NCBI GenBank assembly: GCA_031364505.1
Contig: JANLWK010000015.1
Location: 1-11,987 of the forward strand
Origin: JANLWK01 sp031364505
Lineage (GTDB): Bacteria; Eisenbacteria; RBG-16-71-46
Length of the DNA stretch: 11,987 nucleotides
Direction: 5' to 3'
Part shown: piece by piece, positions 5,014 through 11,987 of the stretch
Layout: each line of letters starts with the position of its first letter
How positions within the stretch are numbered: position 1 is the stretch's first letter
Translations under genes and position numbers: made by a program
Notes under the pieces: generated by a model
What the model was told of the DNA's origin: nothing
Databases searched by the model: none
The model's input: only the letters and a program-made list of their open reading frames with translations

Positions 5014-7095
5014 CTACCCCGCCTTCGCCGTCGCCGGCATTTTCGACGTCATGCCCCATCGGGCGATGATCAGCTCGGCGATGAGCAGGAGCAGCGCGAG
5101 GATCACGAACCAGCTCCATAGCTCGCGGCCGTAGCGGGCTTCGCGGACGCGGCGTGCGAAGTCGGCGCCGGGGCGGAGCACCTGAACGCGGCCGGCGGGG
5201 AACGCGGCGGCGATTTCCGATTCGGGGCGCGCCGCGAGATCCGATTCGCGCGGGTCCATGTTCACGGCGAACGTGCCGCGCAGCGTGCCGCCCTGGAGCA
5301 CGCGGTAGATGCCGGGGCGCTCGAGCGGCGCTGACACGAGACGCGTCGCGCCGGCATCGGCGAGGATTTCGGAAGCCACTTCGTGGTTCTCCGAATCCTC
5401 GATGCGCCAGGCGCCTGTGGTCGCGGGGGCGCGGTAGCGGTCGCCGGGCATCAGCGAGGCGGCGGCAGTGCCGCGCGCGAGCACGCGCGCGATCTGGTGG
5501 ACGAGCGGCAGGAACGCGCCGCTCACCGGCAGGTCGGAGGCGTCGGTGCCGAGCGATGCGTTGAACAGGAACGCGTGGCCCAGCTCGACCAGGGCGGGAT
5601 GCGCACGGTCGAATTCGAGCACCGTGCGCGCGCCGGCGCCGGGCTGGAACGCGCGCACGCTCAGGAAGCGCGCGTTCGAGACCGCCTCGCCCGGTCGCGC
5701 CGGGAATCCCGCGAGCGCCGGATGTCCGGGCGCGGCCACGAGCATCCGCCATGCGCCGCCCGCGCCGGGCTGCTCGACCGCGCCCAGCATGCCGGCGCCC
5801 AGCTCGCGCAGCAGCGCGCCGTTCCACCACGCGGCGTCCGCGCGGGCGCCGAGCACCACGAACAGTCCGCCGCCCGCGCGGTGGAAGTCGAGCACGGCCT
5901 GCAGCTCGGAGGCGCCGAGGCGCTCGACGTCGTTCAACACGATCGCGTCGGCGTTGGCGGTGCGCTGGGGCAGCGTGACGCCCGTCACGGCCTCGACCGA
6001 CAGACCCGACGCGGGGCTGCCGGCATCGAGCGCGAGCCTGAGCGGCGAGGGAGCGCCGTCCTCGCGCAACAGCAGCCGCAGCGTGCCGGCGCGGCCAGCG
6101 GCGAAGTAGCGCCGGTTGTCGAGCGGCAGCACGTCGTCCGGGATGCTCGCGATCCCGCCGTGGTCGGGCATCGCGGACAGCGGCAGCAGCGCCGTCGCGT
6201 CGCCGCGCTCGGGCACGTTCAGGAAGCCGCGGCCGAGCGCCTGCCCGCTCTGCGAATCGAGCACCTCGACGGCGAGGTCGCCGGCGGGCGATCCGAACGA
6301 TCGCGACGTCACCGACACGGCGACATCCGTCTCGCCCGGCGCCAGCGAGGCGTCGGCGAGCCCGATGTTGGAGCGGCTGCGCGGCGCGAGGGGCACGACG
6401 TACGTGCGCGCGCGCGACCACGGGCCATCGGGAAGGCGGTAGGCCTGCTCCGCGTCGCTCGCGGGGCCGGTCGCGAAGCCACCGGACTGAAAGTCCGAGA
6501 TCCAGTACAGCTCGCGGTTCAGAGCGTGGGATTCGCCGAGCGCGCGGGCCGCGAGTTCGAGTGCGCGCGTATGATCCGTCGGCTGGGCCTCGGCGGCGAG
6601 CGCCTGGGCGGCCGCGCGCAGCCGCCCGACGTCGGCGCTCGGGCGCGGCGTCACCGGCGCGGGTGTGCGATCGTACGGGACGAGCAGGCACTCGTCCTGG
6701 GCGCCCATCGTCGCGAGCACGCCGTCGACGACGCGCCGGGCCGCGGCGACCAGCGTGCCGCCGCCGGCCGACGCCGGTGCGGCCGCACTCATGCTGCCGC
6801 TGCGGTCGACGAGGACCACGATGGTCGTCGAAGCGCCGCCGCGCGGGCCCGCCGAGCCCTTGAGCGCGGGTCGCGCCATGGCGAGTGCGAGGGCCGCGAT
6901 GGCGAGCGTGCGCAGCAGCAGCAGCAGCCACTGCTTGAGCCTCAGCCGGCGGATCTCGCTCTGATTCACCTCGGACAGGAACTCGAGCGAGGGGAACGGC
7001 ACGTCCTTCGGCCGGCGGCGCGTGAACAGGTGGATGATGACCGGGATCGCCGCCGCGGCGAGGCCCCACAGGAAGGCGAGATTGAGGAAGCTCAC
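5014..7095 (-). CDS. BatA/VWA-domain membrane protein
   Basis: This 693-aa protein has an N-terminal aerotolerance-regulator (BatA) domain. MSFLNLAFLWGLAAAAIPVI (GTG read as Met) and IHLFTRRRPKDVPFPSLEFL are hallmark sequences, and two transmembrane helices lie at about 4-24 and 55-74. A von Willebrand A domain follows with an intact metal site: DRSGSMS (97-103), Thr in QPTDHT (about 173-176) and Asp201 in WISDFQS. Residues about 334-420 look like the glutamine-amidotransferase-like Rossmann region common in such long BatA proteins. A C-terminal helix (about 660-679) returns to the membrane. It starts at GTG 7095 within the GTGA overlap with the preceding gene, with GAGGAG upstream. These proteins work with MoxR ATPases on envelope functions; the exact role is unknown. 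It is the last gene of the operon. Confidence 0.92.
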   Translation of the reverse strand: MSFLNLAFLWGLAAAAIPVIIHLFTRRRPKDVPFPSLEFLSEVNQSEIRRLRLKQWLLLLLRTLAIAALALAMARPALKGSAGPRGGASTTIVVLVDRSGSMSAAAPASAGGGTLVAAARRVVDGVLATMGAQDECLLVPYDRTPAPVTPRPSADVGRLRAAAQALAAEAQPTDHTRALELAARALGESHALNRELYWISDFQSGGFATGPASDAEQAYRLPDGPWSRARTYVVPLAPRSRSNIGLADASLAPGETDVAVSVTSRSFGSPAGDLAVEVLDSQSGQALGRGFLNVPERGDATALLPLSAMPDHGGIASIPDDVLPLDNRRYFAAGRAGTLRLLLREDGAPSPLRLALDAGSPASGLSVEAVTGVTLPQRTANADAIVLNDVERLGASELQAVLDFHRAGGGLFVVLGARADAAWWNGALLRELGAGMLGAVEQPGAGGAWRMLVAAPGHPALAGFPARPGEAVSNARFLSVRAFQPGAGARTVLEFDRAHPALVELGHAFLFNASLGTDASDLPVSGAFLPLVHQIARVLARGTAAASLMPGDRYRAPATTGAWRIEDSENHEVASEILADAGATRLVSAPLERPGIYRVLQGGTLRGTFAVNMDPRESDLAARPESEIAAAFPAGRVQVLRPGADFARRVREARYGRELWSWFVILALLLLIAELIIARWGMTSKMPATAKAG

Positions 7096-7712
7096 CGCGC
7101 GAACTCCTCATAGCGGGCGAGCGAGTCATTCCACACGTCGAGACGCGTCACCGGGTGGATCTCCCAGAACGTGACGTGGGGCGGCCGCCCGGGCGGGGGT
7201 TGCGTGCCCTCGTACGGCTCGTCGTACATCAGCCAGCCCGACACGCGCACGCGCCGCGGCGGCCGCTCCCAGCCGGTGCGTGAACCGGAGCGGGGCCGGA
7301 ACCGCTCGGCCAGGCGCTCGAGCGTCCACGTCGACGATGCGCGCTGGAACCGCGGCGTCATCTCGACCGACAGGTACGGCACGAGCGCACCGGTCGAGCC
7401 GACGCGCGGCGCGATGTCGAGATGGTAGTCGCCGTCGGGTGCGCGCGAGAACTGCTGGATGTAGCCCTCGAGCGAGACGGCGCGACGCTCCAACTGCGCG
7501 TACTCGCTCAGCGGCGCGCGCACGGGCAGCGCCGCCATGTCGTCGAACGACACCGGTTCGTAGTGGTCCGGCACCGCGGTGCGTTCCTTCATCCGGCGCA
7601 CGTGCCGCTCGCCCGCGCCGGACCACGGCGCGCGCCCCACCTCGGTGAGGTAGAACGAGATCAGCGCGAGCCCGAGCGCGACGGAGGTGGCGGTGGCGAG
7701 GCGCAGGATCAT
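7092..7712 (-). CDS. Uncharacterised membrane-anchored protein of the MoxR/Bat operon
   Basis: This 206-aa protein has a single N-terminal hydrophobic segment (about 5-22), either an uncleaved signal anchor or a signal peptide. The remainder is a soluble, presumably periplasmic domain. The C-terminal half alternates short beta-like stretches (VSLEGYIQQF, DGDYHLDIAP, RRVRVSGWLMYDEPYEG) and ends with VTFWEIHPVTRLDVWNDS. That pattern suggests an OB-like beta-barrel, but I cannot name a family. The start is ATG 7712, 31 bp after the DUF58 stop, with a weak ribosome binding site. Its stop overlaps the BatA GTG (GTGA), so expression is coupled. Its position suggests a partner of the VWA proteins; that is inference. 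Confidence 0.82.
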   Translation of the reverse strand: MILRLATATSVALGLALISFYLTEVGRAPWSGAGERHVRRMKERTAVPDHYEPVSFDDMAALPVRAPLSEYAQLERRAVSLEGYIQQFSRAPDGDYHLDIAPRVGSTGALVPYLSVEMTPRFQRASSTWTLERLAERFRPRSGSRTGWERPPRRVRVSGWLMYDEPYEGTQPPPGRPPHVTFWEIHPVTRLDVWNDSLARYEEFAR

Positions 7713-7743
7713 GCGGGACTAAGTGACGCCGCCGGCCGGCGCA

Positions 7744-8694
7744 TCACAGCAGCCTCGAGCGCTTCTCGAGGTAGGCGAGCAGCGCCCGGTCGAACGGCGT
7801 GCGCGTGTCGAGCAGCACGTAGTCGATGCGGCGCTCGCGGCAGCGCGTACGGTATTCCTCGCTCCACGCCGCGAGCTTCTCGCGGTAGCGCCGCGCGATC
7901 TCCCACGGCTCGGTCGTCAGGCGCTGGCCGCTCTCGAGATCCACGAACGTGGCGGTGTCGGTGTAGGGGAACTCGATCTCGTCGGGGTCCAGGACGTGGA
8001 ACACGATGACTTCGTGGCCGTCGTGGCGGAAGTGCTGGAGGCCCGACAGCACCTCGTCGGGCTTGTCCATGAGATCCGAGCACAGAACGATGAGCCCGCG
8101 CCGTTTGATGCGTTCCGCGAGCTGGTGAAGCATCGGGCCCAGCCGCGTGCGCCCGCGCGGCTCGAGCCGGCCGAGCGTCTTGAGCAGCACGTCCAGGTGC
8201 GACCGCACCGCCCGCGGCGGCACATAGGTGAGCGGCTCGTCGGCGAACAGCAGCGCGCCGACGGCGTCCTGCTGGTGGAGCATGAGGTAGGCGAGCGCCG
8301 CCGCCAGCGACTGCGCGTACTCGATCTTGCTCATCGCGGCGCGCGGCGACTTGAAGCCCATCGAGCCCGACAGGTCGACGAGCAGGTGGCAGCGGAGGTT
8401 CGTCTCCTCCGTGTACTGCTTGATCAGGTAGCGGTCGCTGCGCGCCCACACCCTCCAGTCGAGATTCTTGATCGGATCGCCCTGCATGTACGGCCGGTGC
8501 TCGGCGAACTCGACGCTGAAGCCGTGGAACGGCGAGCGGTGCATGCCGGCGATGAAGCCCTCGACGACGAGCCGCGCGCGCACGTCGAGGTGCGCGAGCC
8601 GCGCGACGACGGCCGGATCCAGCATCTCGCGGCGGCCGCGGCCGGCGCCCGTCCCGGGACGAGCGCCCCGCTCGAACGGCAGCGTCGAGCTCAC
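7744..8694 (-). CDS. DUF58 domain protein (VWA-like partner of MoxR)
   Basis: This is a DUF58 protein of about 316 aa, cytosolic by composition and without membrane segments. Diagnostic stretches are HRSPFHGFSVEFAEHRPYMQ, GDPIKNLDWRVWARSDRYLI and KQYTEETNLRCHLLVDLSGS (about 52-111). These give the conserved DUF58 core and an intact DxSxS metal site (D107, S109, S111), and VLCSDLMD follows as the third metal-binding loop. The chosen start, GTG 8694, overlaps the stop of a 22-codon ORF (GTGA). Alternatives are GTG 8715 and ATG 8625 (MLDPAVVARL); the last gives the usual family N-terminus of about 293 aa and may be the true one. DUF58 genes nearly always lie directly behind moxR; here an amino-acid permease intervenes. 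Confidence 0.92.
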   Translation of the reverse strand: MSSTLPFERGARPGTGAGRGRREMLDPAVVARLAHLDVRARLVVEGFIAGMHRSPFHGFSVEFAEHRPYMQGDPIKNLDWRVWARSDRYLIKQYTEETNLRCHLLVDLSGSMGFKSPRAAMSKIEYAQSLAAALAYLMLHQQDAVGALLFADEPLTYVPPRAVRSHLDVLLKTLGRLEPRGRTRLGPMLHQLAERIKRRGLIVLCSDLMDKPDEVLSGLQHFRHDGHEVIVFHVLDPDEIEFPYTDTATFVDLESGQRLTTEPWEIARRYREKLAAWSEEYRTRCRERRIDYVLLDTRTPFDRALLAYLEKRSRLL

Positions 8695-8759
8695 GCCGTC
8701 GCCCACGCGCGCCACAGGTGGATGCCGCCGGGCGCCGCGAAATAGGTGTCGGCGGTCAT
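8691..8759 (-). CDS. Possible 22-codon ORF bridging permease and DUF58 genes
   Basis: The ATG at 8759 overlaps the permease stop (ATGA), and its own TGA overlaps a GTG start of the DUF58 gene (GTGA). A GGAAG lies about 6 nt before the ATG, at the end of the permease gene. The peptide begins MTADTYFAAPGGIHLWRAW and has no visible domain. It may serve only to pass ribosomes from one gene to the next, or it may be a chance frame. No homology can be assessed from this window. Confidence 0.3.
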   Translation of the reverse strand: MTADTYFAAPGGIHLWRAWATA

Positions 8760-10123
8760 GCCCGCTTCCGCTTCCACAGCGCGTACACCGGGAAGCCGAG
8801 GGCCGCGATGATCACGCCCGCGGCGGCGCGCCAGCCGCTGTCGTGGAGATCGCTCGCGATGATGAGGCCCGTCGCGAACACGAACACGATCGGTGTCAGC
8901 GGGTAGAGCGGCGTGCGGTACGTCGGCGCCGGCAGCTCGCCGCGGGCCTCGCGCCGGCGCTGGACGAACAGCGACGCGGTGACGACGGCGTAGAACGCCC
9001 ACGACGTCGTGACAAACCAGCCCGAGACGTCCTCGAAGCTGCCCGCGGCATACAGCCACACGCACGACAGCGCGGCCTGGACCCACAGCGCCAGCGTCGG
9101 CGTGCCGCGGCGCGGATCCAGCGTCGCGAGCGGACGCCACAGCAGGCCGTCGGCCGCCATCGCCTGGGTCACGCGCGGGCCGGTGAGGATGGCGCCGTTC
9201 GTGGTGCCGAACGTGGAGACCGCCACGAGCACCGCGAGTGCCGCGGCGCCCCACTCGCCGAGCAGGCGGCGGATCGTTTCGGAGCCGACGGCCTCGTAGC
9301 GCGCGACGCCCTCGGCGCCGAGCACGTGGAAGTAGGCGACGTTCGTGAGCAGGTAGACGCCGACCACGAGCCACGTGCCCCACACGATCGCGATCGGCAG
9401 CGTCCGCTGCGGGCGCACGATCTCGCCGGCGCAGTAGGTCGAGTCGGTCCAGCCGTCGTAGGCGAACAGGATCGAGATCATCGCCAGCGCGAGCGCCTGG
9501 GCGAAGCCGTGGGTACTCGCCGCCGGCGCGTCGCCCATCGCCGAGGCCGGGTGCGACGGCGGCAGCAGGAACGCGGCGGCGCACAGCGCCAGGATGCCGA
9601 TCATCTTCGCCGTCGTGAACAGCGACTGCGTGCCGGCGCCCTGCCGCACGCCCAGCGTGTTGATCCCCGTGAGCAGCAGGATCGCCGAGGCGCCCACGCC
9701 GAATTCCGCCGCCTTGGGCAGGTGCAGCACCTGGCAGAAGTAGAGCGCGAACACGCTGGTGATGGAGGCGATGACCGTCGGCTTGATCACCCACAGGTTC
9801 GCCCAGCCGAACACGAAGCCCCACGCGTCGCCGAAGCCCTCGCGGATGAACACGTAGAGTCCGCCGGTCTTCGGATGCGTCACCGCCAGCTCCGCGAGCG
9901 CGAGCGAGCCGCAAATCGACAGCACGCCGCCGATCACCCACGCGAGCAGGACCACGGGGAAGCTCGACAGGTGCTGCGCCACCGAGTGCGGCGAGCGGAA
10001 GATGCCCGAGCCGACGATGTTGCCGACCGTGATCGCGGTCGCGGCGTAGAGCCCGATCTGCCGCTTGAGCTCGAAGGCCGATGCCGGCGGAATCGCGGCC
10101 GCCGCGCGTGAGGCGTCGCTCAT
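8756..10123 (-). CDS. APC-superfamily amino-acid permease
   Basis: This 455-aa integral membrane transporter of the amino acid-polyamine-organocation superfamily is closest in look to the LAT/SteT-like exchangers. After a short cytosolic N-terminus (residues 1-20) comes RQIGLYAATAITVGNIVGSG and IFRSP, the TM1 substrate-binding G-S-G-I-F motif (38-42). KTGGLYVFIREGFGDAWGF is typical of the TM3 region, and FAYDGWTDSTYCAGEI matches the unwound TM6 and following loop. About twelve hydrophobic segments are visible and the length is normal for the family. The start is ATG 10123, with GAGGA about 8 nt upstream. It lies 40 bp behind moxR and overlaps the next frame by ATGA, so it is co-transcribed with the MoxR/DUF58/BatA genes. 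Substrate cannot be told from sequence. Confidence 0.93.
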   Translation of the reverse strand: MSDASRAAAAIPPASAFELKRQIGLYAATAITVGNIVGSGIFRSPHSVAQHLSSFPVVLLAWVIGGVLSICGSLALAELAVTHPKTGGLYVFIREGFGDAWGFVFGWANLWVIKPTVIASITSVFALYFCQVLHLPKAAEFGVGASAILLLTGINTLGVRQGAGTQSLFTTAKMIGILALCAAAFLLPPSHPASAMGDAPAASTHGFAQALALAMISILFAYDGWTDSTYCAGEIVRPQRTLPIAIVWGTWLVVGVYLLTNVAYFHVLGAEGVARYEAVGSETIRRLLGEWGAAALAVLVAVSTFGTTNGAILTGPRVTQAMAADGLLWRPLATLDPRRGTPTLALWVQAALSCVWLYAAGSFEDVSGWFVTTSWAFYAVVTASLFVQRRREARGELPAPTYRTPLYPLTPIVFVFATGLIIASDLHDSGWRAAAGVIIAALGFPVYALWKRKRA

Positions 10124-10135
10124 GAATCGATCCTC

Positions 10136-10155
10136 GGAGTGGACCGGAGTGGACC
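10136..10155. repeat. 10-bp direct duplication in the moxR-permease gap
   Basis: GGAGTGGACC occurs twice head to tail in the 40-bp gap between the moxR stop and the permease start. It is short and may be a simple slippage product. Confidence 0.6.
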
Positions 10156-10163
10156 GCGTGCGG

Positions 10164-11165
<1,002 letters not shown>

Positions 11166-11237
11166 GATGCCTCAATGTGCGGGAGGAGGTGCGTGGAATC
11201 GGCCTCGGAGCCGCGTCCGGCGCGGCGGAATCGAGGG

Positions 11238-11267
11238 ACACTAGCACGCGCTGAAACGCACCCACAA
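11238..11267 (-). promoter_or_regulatory. Possible sigma-70-type promoter of the moxR operon
   Basis: On the minus strand TTGTGG (11267-11262) and TAGTGT (11243-11238) are spaced by 18 bp, with TGC just before the -10 (an extended -10 form). The leader would be about 65 nt. The -35 hexamer equals the one proposed for the ompA-like gene. Matches to consensus are weak, so this is tentative. Confidence 0.25.
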
Positions 11268-11468
11268 CGCGCGCACGTCAGGACCGCGTCCGTTCTGCAA
11301 CGCCCCGCGCTCGTCTTTGCGAATGCGGCGCTGCCGTTCTGCACGGCGCGCGTTCACCCGGCGCCGGGACTCGGCGAGGGGGGCCCGTTTGGGGGTTTCC
11401 GCGCAGACTGCGATTCACCCGTCCCGCCCGGCACGTCCCCTGCGACGTTGGAGGACCCTCGGCGCACG

Positions 11469-11486
11469 CCGGTCCCCTGGGACCGG
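11469..11486 (+). promoter_or_regulatory. Dyad symmetry just upstream of the right-end gene
   Basis: CCGGTCCC and GGGACCGG are perfect 8-bp inverted arms around a 2-bp centre, 11 nt before the Shine-Dalgarno sequence. The tight spacing suits a dimeric repressor operator more than an RNA hairpin, since a 2-nt loop is too small unless the stem opens. Function is unknown. Confidence 0.4.
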
Positions 11487-11508
11487 TTCGCGCAGTCAGG
11501 AGGGTGTC

Positions 11509-11987
11509 ATGAAGCGCGGATGGATCGGTGCGGTCGTCCTGCTTGCGGCATCATGTCACGCGGCTCCGGTGTCGGCCGCGCTCTACTATGGCTTCCAGGT
11601 CGGTATCTCGAACGCCCCCTCGGCGCCCCTCGTCCGCGCGCCGAAGAAGCCTCAATGCGTGCTCGCCAACGACGCGATGGTCTACGTCTGTGAAGACGCC
11701 GCGGTGCGCGTTGACGGCGACGTGTTCAAGTACGGGCAGTACTGGTTCGTCTACACGCGCGGCTACTGGTACCGCGCCCGCGAATGCCGCGGCCCCTACG
11801 CCGTCATGGACGTGCGCAAGATCCCGCGCGCGATCCTGGGCGTCCCGCGCGCGAAGTGGAAGCACCACCCGCTGGGCGGGCCTCCGGGGCTCGCGAAGCA
11901 GCCGGGGACAAAGAAGGCGCAGCCCGCGTCCCCCGGCCAGCTCAAGAAGGAACGCGTCGCCGCGGCGAACGTCGAGGAGATGCGGAA
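11509..11987 (+). CDS. Secreted hypothetical protein, aromatic and basic (runs off right edge)
   Basis: About 159 codons are visible and the end lies outside the window. The start is ATG 11509, with AGGAGGG (11498-11504) 4 nt upstream. MKRGWIGAVVLLAASCHAAP is a signal peptide, probably cut after VSA (about residue 23); the LAASC stretch is only a poor lipobox. The mature part has four cysteines (C51, C61, C95 and neighbours by eye) and an aromatic core, FKYGQYWFVYTRGYWYRARE. It continues with VPRAILGVPRAKWKHHPLGG and a Lys/Pro/Ala-rich tail. This layout (YWY core, then 'VP-A-I-x-VP', then WKHHP) recalls small exported proteins of unknown function in Gram-negative bacteria. I cannot name the family. 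The frame is supported by its ribosome binding site, signal peptide and composition. Confidence 0.8.
   Translation, partial: MKRGWIGAVVLLAASCHAAPVSAALYYGFQVGISNAPSAPLVRAPKKPQCVLANDAMVYVCEDAAVRVDGDVFKYGQYWFVYTRGYWYRARECRGPYAVMDVRKIPRAILGVPRAKWKHHPLGGPPGLAKQPGTKKAQPASPGQLKKERVAAANVEEMR

Larger units (their letters stand above)
11166..11508. other. Divergent intergenic region between moxR operon and right-end gene
   Basis: This 343-bp stretch has no credible gene; the short frame crossing its left part on the minus strand has no ribosome binding site and no sensible product. It holds the tentative moxR promoter, two G-runs (11378-11383, 11391-11395) and a dyad just before the right-end gene. 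No clear plus-strand promoter is seen. Confidence 0.7.

Noticed and set aside
4803..5134. Small proteins encoded across the repeat array
   Set aside because: Open frames here arise from the repeat; start sites lack ribosome binding sites and the products are mere repeat translations.
5383..7113. Plus-strand open frame of 576 codons opposite the bat gene
   Set aside because: Antisense shadow with low-complexity His/Arg/Ala content, no signal peptide and no recognisable domain.
4787..7129. Long minus-strand open frame of 780 codons over the bat gene
   Set aside because: It is a shifted frame of the BatA/VWA gene, almost all Arg/Ala/Pro, and its tail is only the tandem repeat.
8468..10111. Plus-strand open frame of 547 codons opposite the permease and DUF58 genes
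   Set aside because: Antisense to two well-supported genes; Arg-rich with no motif.
11366..11395. G-quadruplex in the divergent intergenic region
   Set aside because: G-runs are present but loop lengths and run number do not make a standard four-run motif.

Overview
The window is GC-rich (about 70% by eye), densely coded and uses GTG starts freely. The gene set (an OmpA-type peptidoglycan-binding protein, a TlpA-like periplasmic redoxin, pseudopilin-like proteins, a MoxR/DUF58/BatA cluster) indicates a Gram-negative, didermic bacterium. I cannot place the phylum from the sequence. The style resembles uncultured FCB-group or Eisenbacteria-like genomes, but that is only an impression.

Layout, left to right. 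(1) The 5' part of mfd on the minus strand (1540 to the left edge), covering the UvrB-like N-terminal module and the start of the RNA-polymerase-interaction domain. Its leader carries a hairpin followed by a U-tract. (2) A divergent plus-strand pair (1814-2509, 2506-2955; ATGA overlap) of membrane-anchored, pseudopilin-like proteins without a recognisable prepilin cleavage site. (3) A convergent minus-strand TlpA-like thiol-disulfide protein (3664-2969), whose signal peptide has an odd n-region built from six 12-bp repeats. (4) A divergent plus-strand OmpA-family protein (3787-4638) with two calcium-binding thrombospondin-3-like repeats and seven cysteines, followed by a strong intrinsic terminator. 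(5) A 375-bp non-coding stretch (4639-5013) with that terminator, a perfect 20-bp palindrome and three tandem 64/65-bp repeat units built around a 16-bp palindrome. (6) A minus-strand operon from 11165 to 5014: MoxR AAA+ ATPase, APC-family amino-acid permease, a possible 22-codon bridging ORF, DUF58 protein, a 206-aa membrane-anchored protein and a 693-aa BatA/VWA protein. (7) A divergent intergenic region, then a plus-strand secreted protein cut by the right edge (11509 onward).

How the genes fit together. MoxR, DUF58 and BatA/VWA proteins form the well-known MoxR/Bat cluster, thought to work as a AAA+ chaperone with VWA-domain partners on envelope processes. The internal overlaps (GTGA, ATGA) argue for one translationally coupled unit here. 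The unusual member is the permease between moxR and the DUF58 gene. The divergent TlpA-like/OmpA-like pair raises the possibility that the thiol-disulfide protein acts on the Cys-rich part of the OmpA-like protein.

The least explained material is the repeat/palindrome block between the convergent ompA-like gene and the bat operon. The leaderless pseudopilin-like pair, the structured ompA leader and the 22-codon ORF come next. I found no convincing evidence of a complete new defence or mobile system.
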